Part shown: one piece after another, positions 8,374 through 15,896 of the stretch
Layout of the letters: the number at the start of each line of letters is the position of its first letter
How positions within the stretch are numbered: position 1 is the stretch's first letter
Assembly (NCBI RefSeq): GCF_001562115.1
Contig: NZ_CP013926.1
Coordinates: forward strand, 1,426,001 to 1,490,000
Origin: Alteromonas stellipolaris
GTDB taxonomy: Bacteria > Pseudomonadota > Gammaproteobacteria > Enterobacterales > Alteromonadaceae
DNA length: 64,000 nucleotides
Direction of reading: 5' to 3'
Position numbers and translations under genes: made by a program
Notes under the pieces: model-generated
The model's database searches: none
Seen by the model: only the letters and a program-made list of their open reading frames with translations
Told to the model about the DNA's origin: nothing

Positions 8374-9138
8374 ATGTGCATATTGTTTATTGCAGTAGAC
8401 CAAAGTCAGGAATTCCCTTTGGTTATTGCGGCAAATAGAGATGAATTTCACGCTAGACCCACTGCTGTGTCTGGGTTTTGGAATAATCACCCACATGTGC
8501 TTGCAGGCCATGATTTACAGGCTCACGGCACTTGGATGGGGGTTACGCGTAACGGGAAAGTGGCCGCCTTAACCAATATTAGAGCTCCTGAGACGATAAA
8601 AACCGATGCTATTTCTCGCGGCGGCTTAGTGGCAGATTGGCTTATTGATGAAGCAATGAAACAGCCCACCTACCTTAACGTTTTACGTGCAAACCGGCAC
8701 CAGTATAATGGCTATAATTTGGTTTATGGTGATGTAAAATCACTCGCGGTGTACAACAACTTCGAAGACACCCACGCTACGTTAACCCAAGGAGTTTACG
8801 GTTTATCCAACGCTAACTTAACGACACCTTGGCCGAAAGTCACCAAAGGAATAGCGTCGTTAACCGATTACGTGAGCCAAAATAATCAGCTTGATACTGA
8901 GGCACTTTTCGCCATTTTAAAAGACGAAGACAAAGCATCTGATCATACGCTGCCTAACACAGGCATTGGGTATGAATGGGAAAAACGTTTGTCGTCTATT
9001 TTTATCCAATCACCAGAATATGGTACTCGTACTTCTACTCTGCTTCTTGTAAATAGCCACCAACAAATACATTGGTATGAACGTACTTTTAATACGCGCG
9101 GTGATGTAGTGGGCAACCAACATTTTATTATCGGTTAA
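8374..9138 (+). CDS. NRDE family protein (TANGO2-like)
   Basis: Protein of 254 residues starting Met-Cys at 8374. I chose this ATG over the open frame starting 60 bases upstream because the family invariably begins with MC (the Cys is a candidate N-terminal nucleophile) followed by the name-giving motif AANRDEFHARP (NRDE at 21-24). Further family blocks are GHDLQAHGTWMGVTRNGKVA and the C-terminal RTSTLLLVN region. Bacterial members have no settled reaction; the human relative TANGO2 is implicated in membrane or haem and lipid handling. The gene is divergent from the acyltransferase. Function left open. Confidence 0.85.
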   Translation: MCILFIAVDQSQEFPLVIAANRDEFHARPTAVSGFWNNHPHVLAGHDLQAHGTWMGVTRNGKVAALTNIRAPETIKTDAISRGGLVADWLIDEAMKQPTYLNVLRANRHQYNGYNLVYGDVKSLAVYNNFEDTHATLTQGVYGLSNANLTTPWPKVTKGIASLTDYVSQNNQLDTEALFAILKDEDKASDHTLPNTGIGYEWEKRLSSIFIQSPEYGTRTSTLLLVNSHQQIHWYERTFNTRGDVVGNQHFIIG

Positions 9139-9345
9139 GTCGTGTTCTGCCTAGCACTACACACATAGGCGCCAGTGACGCGCATCTGAAGAGTATTAAC
9201 TGACACGTAATTTTGTGATGTGTATTTCGTTTTACACCACAAATACCAATTTAATGACATATTTTCTACTATAAAGGGTCGTTTTTTCTACCATCGGTGG
9301 CATAATGCGTGCCTGCTATTTTTTGCATTGCAACGAGGAAATATC

Positions 9346-10536
9346 GTGTTTGAAGTATTACCCCATCTCGCCCCAGACCCAATACTTGGTTTGTCAGCTG
9401 CTTATCGTGAAGATTTAAATTCTCATAAAATCGACTTAGGTGTCGGTGTTTATAAAGATGAGCAAGGTAATACCCCTATTCTTACTAGCGTAGCGAAAGC
9501 GCAACAACTGTTGTTAGAACGTGAAACCAGCAAAACCTATATTACGCCGCAAGGTAATCAGGGTTACATCGACAACATGCTTACTTTGCTTTTAGGCAAG
9601 AGCAGCCCTGTATTACTTGCTGACCGTGTTGCCGCGGTTCAAGCGCCAGGTGGTTGTGGTGCACTTCGCATTCTTTCAGAATTACTGGTTCGTTGTAACG
9701 AGAACGCTAAAGTATGGGTAAGCGACCCAACATGGGCCAACCACATTCCATTAATTGGCTCGGCTGGTCTTAAAATTGAAACCTACCCGTACTTCGATAA
9801 AGCGTCTGCTAGCATTCGCTTCGATGCCATGATGGATACCCTTCGCGGTGCAGCGAAAGGCGATATCGTGTTACTTCACGGTTGCTGCCACAACCCAACG
9901 GGTGCAGATTTAACGAATGCACAGTGGGACGAAGTACTAGCGGTTGCTAAAGAGCGTGAGTTCCTACCTTTCATTGATGTGGCTTACTTAGGTTTCGGTG
10001 AAGGCTTAGATGAAGATGCGTATGGCCTTCGTCTATTGGTTGAAAACCTACCAGAAGTGATTGTTGCGGCATCTTGCTCTAAAAACTTCGGTTTATACCG
10101 TGAGCGTGTTGGTCTTGCTGCCATCATTACTGCTGATACCAGCACACGCAAAATTGCTCAAGGCCAAATTCAATCTATTGCTCGTGGTATTTACTCTATG
10201 CCACCTAGCTACGGCGGTGCGTTGGTTGATATTATCTTGTCTGACGAAGCGCTTAATCAAGAATGGGTAAATGAAGTAGATGAAATGCGTAACCGTATGA
10301 AGTCTCTACGTGCCATGCTGGTTAAGAATCTTCACGACAATGGTTCGCCAAAAGACTTCAGCTTCGTTAACGATCAGAAAGGCATGTTCTCGTTCTTGTG
10401 TATTACACCAGAGCAAGTACGTGAAGTGCGCGAAAAGCATAGTGTTTATTTCGTTGACTCTAGCCGCGTGAACATTGCGGGTATTAACTCAGAGAACGTT
10501 GAAACATTAGCGAAAGCCTTAGTCTCAGTATTGTAA
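9346..10536 (+). CDS. Aspartate/aromatic amino acid aminotransferase
   Basis: PLP enzyme of 396 residues, identical in length to E. coli AspC. The start is taken as GTG at 9346, preceded by GAGGA, because it gives the family N-terminus MFEVLPHLAPDPILGL; an open frame extends 42 codons upstream but has no homology-like content. The PLP Lys is Lys246 in CSKNFGLYRERVGL, and the cofactor region CHNPTGADLT and DVAYLGFGEG are classical. It interconverts aspartate, tyrosine or phenylalanine and their 2-oxoacids with glutamate. I cannot decide between an AspC and a TyrB role from sequence alone. Monocistronic with a strong terminator. Confidence 0.92.
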   Translation: MFEVLPHLAPDPILGLSAAYREDLNSHKIDLGVGVYKDEQGNTPILTSVAKAQQLLLERETSKTYITPQGNQGYIDNMLTLLLGKSSPVLLADRVAAVQAPGGCGALRILSELLVRCNENAKVWVSDPTWANHIPLIGSAGLKIETYPYFDKASASIRFDAMMDTLRGAAKGDIVLLHGCCHNPTGADLTNAQWDEVLAVAKEREFLPFIDVAYLGFGEGLDEDAYGLRLLVENLPEVIVAASCSKNFGLYRERVGLAAIITADTSTRKIAQGQIQSIARGIYSMPPSYGGALVDIILSDEALNQEWVNEVDEMRNRMKSLRAMLVKNLHDNGSPKDFSFVNDQKGMFSFLCITPEQVREVREKHSVYFVDSSRVNIAGINSENVETLAKALVSVL

Positions 10537-10585
10537 GAACTCGGTATTATAAGACTCAGTACGGTAAGCTTTACCTCATAAATAC

Positions 10586-10617
10586 AAAAGGGCTGCGTGA
10601 AAACGCAGCCCTTTTTT
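10586..10617 (+). terminator. Intrinsic terminator after the aminotransferase gene
   Basis: Stem GGGCTGCGT / ACGCAGCCC with GAAA tetraloop, then six T residues. The A run on the 5' side makes it usable on the other strand too. Confidence 0.92.
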
Positions 10618-10622
10618 GATTC

Positions 10623-10674
10623 GGTGTAGTTATTAGGTGCACTTATTAGGTGTAGTTATTAGGTGTACTTATTA
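10623..10674. repeat. Four tandem copies of a 13-bp unit
   Basis: Units GGTGTAGTTATTA, GGTGCACTTATTA, GGTGTAGTTATTA, GGTGTACTTATTA lie head to tail between the aminotransferase terminator and the stop of yaiI. Each copy contains TTATTA, placing stop codons in the repeat on both strands. Confidence 0.9.
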
Positions 10675-10694
10675 ACGCTATGACTAACTCATCG

Positions 10695-11144
10695 TTAGCG
10701 CGTGCCTGCGGTAATCATCCTATCTAACGCATTGGCGAAATTCTGTTTGTCTCGCTGAGAGAATGCTTTAGGCCCGCCCGTGTGTTCACCACTTGAGCGC
10801 ATAGTATCCATAAAATCTCGCATAGTGAGCGCGGCGCGGATGGACGACTTGTCGTACTCATCGCCTCGTGTATTCATAGCTTTGGCGTTCTTAGCCAAAA
10901 TATCGGCCGCCAAAGGAATATCTCCGGTTATCACTAAATCACCGGCTTCTATCTTTTCAACAATGTAATCATCTGCTGCATCAAAACCAGAGGGCACGAT
11001 AGTAAGGGTAATGTGTTTATCTGGTGGAACAGACATAGAATGATTGGCAACTAAAGACAAAGGCAGACCGGTACGTCGGGCTGCCTTAAAAAGAATGTCT
11101 TTAATCACACTGGGACACGCATCTGCGTCAACCCATATATGCAT
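10695..11144 (-). CDS. yaiI: YaiI/YqxD family (DUF188) protein
   Basis: Protein of 149 residues (E. coli YaiI has 152). Typical opening MHIWVDADACPSVIKDIL with the acidic cluster of a PIN/NYN-like nuclease fold, then GDLVITGDIPLAADILAK and the RDFMDTMRSSGEHTGGPKAF tail. A nuclease activity is suspected from the fold but has not been demonstrated to my knowledge. It is 21 nt downstream of an SDR gene on the same strand and could be transcribed with it. Confidence 0.9.
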   Translation of the reverse strand: MHIWVDADACPSVIKDILFKAARRTGLPLSLVANHSMSVPPDKHITLTIVPSGFDAADDYIVEKIEAGDLVITGDIPLAADILAKNAKAMNTRGDEYDKSSIRAALTMRDFMDTMRSSGEHTGGPKAFSQRDKQNFANALDRMITAGTR

Positions 11145-11165
11145 GGTAAAATCTCGTTAGCGTTT

Positions 11166-11927
11166 TTACGCTAGCATACCACCATCAACCACCACTGTCG
11201 TGCCTGTGGTGTAGCTAGATGCGTCAGATACTAAGTACAATACCGTACCTGCCATTTCATCCGGATCGGCAACACGGCCTAGTGGGATCACTTTAAGCGC
11301 GTGCTTTAAAATTTGATCGTTTGAAGTAAGTGCTGAAGCAAACTTGGTATCGGTCAAACCTGGTAATAGCGCGTTAACACGTATATTTAAGCTACCGCAC
11401 TCTTTTGCGAATGATTTCGTCATGCTGATAACCGCGGCTTTCGTAATAGAGTAAATACCCTGCATGTCACCCGGTGTTACACCATTAACTGACGCTGTAT
11501 TAAGGATGACACCGCCGCCCTGCTCTTTCATCATTTTGCCCGCTTCAATAGACATAAAGAAGTAACCACGAATGTTCACATCTACTGTCTTGTCGTAAGC
11601 ACCTAAATCGGTATCTAGGATATGGCCAAAGTACGGATTAGCTGCGGCATTGTTCACTAAAATATCTAGCTTACCGAAGTCGCTTTTAATCGCAGCAAAT
11701 GCGTTCGTAATTTGCTCCATATCGCCAACATGACATGCAAGTGCTGTTGCTTTACCACCTGCATCGCGAATTGACGAGGCAACCGCTTCACAGCCATCAA
11801 TTTTACGGCTAGAAACGATAACGTGTGCGCCATATTGTGCCAACAAACGGGCGATCGATTCGCCAATACCGCGGCTAGCACCTGTTACTAACGCTACCTT
11901 GCCAGTTAAATCGAATAAGTTTTTCAT
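11166..11927 (-). CDS. Short-chain dehydrogenase/reductase (SDR), first of two
   Basis: Classical SDR of 253 residues. Cofactor motif TGASRGIG (16-23), NNAA motif LVNNAAANPYFG, catalytic Ser in NTASVNG and the Tyr-x-x-x-Lys in GIYSITKAAV. The Gly-rich loop followed by SSRK suggests NADP(H) or NAD(H), undecided. Substrate is unknown: 3-oxoacyl, 3-hydroxyacyl or a small alcohol are all possible. It follows a second SDR and an acyl-CoA dehydrogenase on the same strand, which suggests a role in acyl-CoA oxidation. Confidence 0.88.
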   Translation of the reverse strand: MKNLFDLTGKVALVTGASRGIGESIARLLAQYGAHVIVSSRKIDGCEAVASSIRDAGGKATALACHVGDMEQITNAFAAIKSDFGKLDILVNNAAANPYFGHILDTDLGAYDKTVDVNIRGYFFMSIEAGKMMKEQGGGVILNTASVNGVTPGDMQGIYSITKAAVISMTKSFAKECGSLNIRVNALLPGLTDTKFASALTSNDQILKHALKVIPLGRVADPDEMAGTVLYLVSDASSYTTGTTVVVDGGMLA

Positions 11928-12003
11928 AATAGTTTTCCCTTTGTAAATCTGTCGCGCTCTTATCTAACGCAAGAACTTTTATCAAACGCATGAAATTGAG
12001 TGT

Positions 12004-12768
12004 TTAAGCCAACATGCCGCCATCAAGTACTACCGATTGCCCTGTCATGAATGAAGATTCGTCACTGCACAACCATGCTATCGCATTCGCTATTTCTTCA
12101 GGTTTACCTAAACGCTTCATTGGGTTTGCACCTACCATGGCTTTTTGTCCGCGCTCGTCTAATTTAGACAGCACGCCCTGCACCATCGGCGTATCAACAA
12201 AGCTTGGGCACACCGCATTAATGCGAATATTCGCACGGGCATATTCCACCGCTGCCGATTTAGTTAGGCCAATAACACCGTGTTTAGATGCACTGTAAGC
12301 ACTGATCATAGGCGCCGAGCGTAAGCCCGCCACTGACGCTATATTGATAATATGACCACCACCATTGACCGTCATATGTTTAAGCGCATTTTTCATGCAA
12401 TACCACACGCCCGCTAGATTCACCTGAATGTTCTTCATGAACATGGCATCGTCTACTTCAGTAAGGGGTGCTGGAAAATGGTCTATACCCGCGTTATTAA
12501 TGATTACGTCGAGTTTAGCTTGCTGTGAAAACGCCGCTTCAAACATGGCATTCACTTCATCGGGCTCAGTAACATCCACTTTTACTGCATAGGCATTACC
12601 GCCCGCTTCTTTGAGCTCATGCACTAAAGCTTCAGCAGCTTCTATATTCAAATCGGCAACACCGACCAATGCCCCGCGCTCACATAAGGTCTTGGCCGAA
12701 GCCGCGCCAATACCTGAACCGCCACCGGTGATAAGGATATGTTTCCCTTCTACGTTTGATGCCACCAT
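12004..12768 (-). CDS. Short-chain dehydrogenase/reductase (SDR), second of two
   Basis: SDR of 254 residues with TGGGSGIG (14-21), an Asp at the end of the second strand (GVADLN), which favours NAD+, IINNAGIDHF, catalytic NIASVAG and AYSASKHGVIG. The acidic residue suggests an oxidative direction, for example 3-hydroxyacyl-CoA or hydroxybutyrate oxidation. It lies between the acyl-CoA dehydrogenase (75 nt upstream) and the other SDR (76 nt downstream), a likely single transcript. It is only distantly similar to its neighbour, so this does not look like a recent duplication. Confidence 0.88.
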   Translation of the reverse strand: MVASNVEGKHILITGGGSGIGAASAKTLCERGALVGVADLNIEAAEALVHELKEAGGNAYAVKVDVTEPDEVNAMFEAAFSQQAKLDVIINNAGIDHFPAPLTEVDDAMFMKNIQVNLAGVWYCMKNALKHMTVNGGGHIINIASVAGLRSAPMISAYSASKHGVIGLTKSAAVEYARANIRINAVCPSFVDTPMVQGVLSKLDERGQKAMVGANPMKRLGKPEEIANAIAWLCSDESSFMTGQSVVLDGGMLA

Positions 12769-12843
12769 TGTTATTGCCCTACCTTAATGTTTACTGCTAT
12801 TTGCCGTTGTTGATTTGTCATTTTTATGTCCTTTAAGCCGGTA

Positions 12844-14646
12844 TTAGAAATAACTGGCTTTCACATTTTCACAAGTTGGTTCTTGTGACGTAATGACTTC
12901 TATATCGCGTTTTACTAGCGGTAATTCCCAATTAAGGAAGTATTCAGCTGCTGCCATTTTTCCTTCATAGAAATCGCCGTCTTGGCCACTTGCGCCGTTA
13001 AGCAATGCTTGCTCGGCAACATTTGCTTGGCGTAACCATATCCAACTCACTACGCAGGCCGAAAATACATTCAAAAAGCAGCTTGCGTTGGTAAGTAACA
13101 CGGCTTGTTTGTCTGAACGTAAGTCACCAGCCGCTTGCTGAATAAGTCCGCCAAGTTGATCAAGATAAGGTTTAAGTTTCGCCGCTAACACTTGAGCCCG
13201 CGGTGTTGTAGCCGCTTTCATGTCGCCAGATACACGTGCGAGTAACACTTGAAGCCCTTTTCCTTCGCTTTGCCATAATTTACGACCGAGTAAATCTAGC
13301 GCTTGAATACCGTTTGTACCTTCATGAATAGGGTTCAAACGGTTATCACGCCAGCACTGCTCTACGGGGTATTCACGGGTATAACCAGCGCCACCTAGAA
13401 TTTGGATGGCTAAGTCGTTAGCTTTAGGGCCAAATTCAGAAGGCCACGCTTTAAATACTGGGGTAAGTAGCTCGAGCAATTGGGAAATTTCGGTACGTTT
13501 CGCGGTGTCTTCTTCCGTTTCTAACGCATCAATTAAGGTACTACCGTATAAACAAAGTGCCATGCCGCCTTCACAATACGACTTCTGCGCTAACAACATG
13601 CGACGCACGTCACCATGGTTAATAATTGGCGTAGCCTCATCTTCTGGGGCTAATTTTGGCGCTGCACGGCCTTGAGTTCTGTCTTTTGCATACTCAAGAG
13701 AATAGCGATAGCCGCGATAACCAATCATAGCAGCACCGTAACCTACACCAATACGCGCCTCGTTCATCATCATAAACATATAACGCAAGCCTTGGTGCGG
13801 CTCACCCACTAGGTAACCATGACAATCACCGTTCTCACCAAACGTAAGCGCGGTAGAAGTCGTCCCGCGATAACCCATCTTGTGTATTAGCCCAGCTAGC
13901 GTAACGTCGTTACGGGGGCCTGGGTTGCCGTCTTCATCTAAACGGTACTTAGGGACAACAAATAACGAAATACCTTTTACGCCCGCAGGACCGCCTGGAA
14001 TTTTCGCTAAGACCAAATGAACAATGTTGTCCGATAATTCGTGTTCGCCAGCAGAGATATAAAGCTTGCTGCCCTTCACGCGATACGTACCATCTTCGTT
14101 AAGGGTCGCCGACGTGCGAATATCTGCTAGTCCAGAGCCGGCATGAGGCTCAGTTAATGCCATAGTGCCGGTAAAATCACCTGTGAGCATTTTAGGCAAA
14201 AAGGCTTGCTTGGTTTCTTCGTTGGCAAAATGCTTAACCACATTTGCGGCGGCAGCAGTAAGAAAAGGATACGCAGTAGTGGAAGGGTTGGCGGCTAAGA
14301 AGTAACCAGCACATGCATTCATAATGGTAACGGGTAACTGCATTCCGCCATCTTCGTAATCGAAGTGACCCGCAATAAAGCCCGACTCACGATAAGTATC
14401 AAAGGCTTTTTTAACCTCACCTATCATGGTGACCTTTTTGCCATCGAAAGTAGGCTCATCTTTATCGGCGATAGCGTTATGAGGTAGAAACAGCTCTTCA
14501 GCCATTTTTTCTGCCATATCAATAACGGCATTAAACGTTTCAACGTTATGTTCCTCAAAACGGGCCTTTTCACACAAAGACTGGGTATTTAATACTTCGT
14601 AAAGTTGGAATTGCATTTCCCGACGGGGAATAAGTTGGTCAGCCAT
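12844..14646 (-). CDS. Acyl-CoA dehydrogenase, about 600-residue type
   Basis: Flavin enzyme that introduces the alpha-beta double bond in acyl-CoA and hands electrons to ETF. The start is ATG at 14646 (MADQLIPRREMQFQLYEVL), matching the usual N-terminus of this long subfamily; the open frame extends 34 codons upstream through the operator region without ribosome sites. Features: N-terminal helical domain, middle domain with MALTEPHAGSGLADIRTSA, the catalytic-base region near HEGTNGIQALDLLGRKL, and an extra C-terminal helical domain typical of 590-600 residue members. Chain-length preference unknown. First gene of a probable operon with two SDRs, divergent from a GlxA-type regulator. EtfAB and ETF-QO, its electron acceptors, are also in this window. 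Confidence 0.9.
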   Translation of the reverse strand: MADQLIPRREMQFQLYEVLNTQSLCEKARFEEHNVETFNAVIDMAEKMAEELFLPHNAIADKDEPTFDGKKVTMIGEVKKAFDTYRESGFIAGHFDYEDGGMQLPVTIMNACAGYFLAANPSTTAYPFLTAAAANVVKHFANEETKQAFLPKMLTGDFTGTMALTEPHAGSGLADIRTSATLNEDGTYRVKGSKLYISAGEHELSDNIVHLVLAKIPGGPAGVKGISLFVVPKYRLDEDGNPGPRNDVTLAGLIHKMGYRGTTSTALTFGENGDCHGYLVGEPHQGLRYMFMMMNEARIGVGYGAAMIGYRGYRYSLEYAKDRTQGRAAPKLAPEDEATPIINHGDVRRMLLAQKSYCEGGMALCLYGSTLIDALETEEDTAKRTEISQLLELLTPVFKAWPSEFGPKANDLAIQILGGAGYTREYPVEQCWRDNRLNPIHEGTNGIQALDLLGRKLWQSEGKGLQVLLARVSGDMKAATTPRAQVLAAKLKPYLDQLGGLIQQAAGDLRSDKQAVLLTNASCFLNVFSACVVSWIWLRQANVAEQALLNGASGQDGDFYEGKMAAAEYFLNWELPLVKRDIEVITSQEPTCENVKASYF

Positions 14647-14675
14647 AATAAAGTCCATGAGCAAATTGTTAATGC

Positions 14676-14723
14676 ATTGTGTCATATTCGTTATCATGCC
14701 ATTATTGTCATTTATGACACAAT
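14676..14723. promoter_or_regulatory. Operator-like array of TGTCAT half-sites in divergent promoter
   Basis: ATTGTGTCATA (14676-14686) and its exact reverse complement (14713-14723) form an 11-bp inverted repeat. A third half-site, TGTCAT at 14706-14711, forms a second palindrome TGTCAT-TT-ATGACA with the right arm. The array sits between the acyl-CoA dehydrogenase start (14646) and the GlxA regulator start (14785), so it probably binds a regulator of one or both. Confidence 0.55.
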
Positions 14724-14784
14724 CATGGCCATTTACGCCAACAATCACTGTTAGTTATCGTATCTAATAAACTGTATTATTTTT

Positions 14785-15774
14785 ATGAATAAACCACCTT
14801 TCGTCGTTACCGTATTAGGGTTTGATCAAGCACTGGCTTCTGCCATCACTGGCGCACTCGATGTATTCGCGTTCGCTGGCATCAGTTGGCAGCGCATTCA
14901 TAACCAGCCCACCACCCCTAAATTCAAAGTTCAGCTAGCGAGTTTCCATGGCAAACCTTTTCACTGTACTAACCAGTTACTACTCACCCCTAACATTGCC
15001 ATTGAGGATGTCACCGAAACCCACATCTTGCTGATCCCCACTATTGGCGGCGATATCGATACGGTTTTACAAGAAAACGCGAATCAACTTGTGCATATTA
15101 AGCGACTGCAAAAGCAAGGGGCAGATATTGCGGGTAACTGCACAGGGACTTTCTTATTAGCAGAGTCAGGATTACTCGATAACAAAGTTGCCACTACCCA
15201 TTGGGGGTACGCAGATAAGTTTCGCTCTCGATACCCTGCTGTTAATTTGCAATCTGAAAAGATGGTAACTGAACAAGATGCTATTTTTTGTGCAGGTGGC
15301 GGTATGGCGTGGATAGATTTGGCCATTTTGCTCATAGAACGCTATTGCGGTCATCAAGTGGCGAGCGATACTGCTAAGTCACATGTGCTCGACTTTTCTC
15401 GGCCTAACCAAACGGTGTATGCAAGCAGTCGGCAACACAAATTCCATCAAGATAAAGATGTTTTGGCGGTGCAAAATTACTTGGAAGATCATTTTACAAA
15501 ACGGCTCACGCTGAAACATGTGGCTCATGAACACAATATGACTGAACGCACATTAATAAGGCGTTTCAAGCAAGCCTGTGCAATAACGCCTATCCAATAT
15601 CTACAAGGTTTACGATTAGAACAAGCAAGAAAAATTTTAGAAACGTCTATGTCTCCTCTTGAATCAATTGTTAATAGTGTGGGCTATGAAGACCTCAGTT
15701 CTTTCACCCGGCTTTTCAAAAAGAATACCGGTTTATCGCCTTCACAGTACCGCGCCAAGTTCATAAGAAAATAA
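14785..15774 (+). CDS. GlxA-type AraC-family transcriptional regulator
   Basis: Protein of 329 residues. The N-terminal part (about 5-195) is a DJ-1/PfpI-like domain with the nucleophile-elbow Cys119 in IAGNCTGTFLLAESGLLD and the characteristic ATTHWGYADKF; in these regulators the domain senses a ligand and is not a protease. The C-terminal 100 residues carry two AraC helix-turn-helix motifs (LTLKHVAHEHNMTERTLIRR and SVGYEDLSSFTRLFKKNTGL). It faces the acyl-CoA dehydrogenase operon across a region with TGTCAT half-sites and is followed by a TonB-dependent receptor, so both are candidate targets. Ligand unknown. Confidence 0.9.
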   Translation: MNKPPFVVTVLGFDQALASAITGALDVFAFAGISWQRIHNQPTTPKFKVQLASFHGKPFHCTNQLLLTPNIAIEDVTETHILLIPTIGGDIDTVLQENANQLVHIKRLQKQGADIAGNCTGTFLLAESGLLDNKVATTHWGYADKFRSRYPAVNLQSEKMVTEQDAIFCAGGGMAWIDLAILLIERYCGHQVASDTAKSHVLDFSRPNQTVYASSRQHKFHQDKDVLAVQNYLEDHFTKRLTLKHVAHEHNMTERTLIRRFKQACAITPIQYLQGLRLEQARKILETSMSPLESIVNSVGYEDLSSFTRLFKKNTGLSPSQYRAKFIRK

Positions 15775-15896
15775 TTATTTACAACAAAGATAAGTTTTTG
15801 TTACTTAGTTTGTGTAAAATGCCACGCCGCGTACAGACCGCTTTTTCTGTACCAAAAAACACTACAAAAGTATAATCTAAAACTCTTGGTGGACAC

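Noticed and set aside
9220..9345. 42-codon N-terminal extension of the AspC/TyrB aminotransferase
   Set aside because: The GTG at 9346 gives the family N-terminus and length and follows GAGGA; the extension has no family counterpart.
15775..15896. Fur box upstream of the TonB-dependent receptor
   Set aside because: AT-rich sequence with ATAATTATT only; no acceptable match to the 19-bp Fur consensus.
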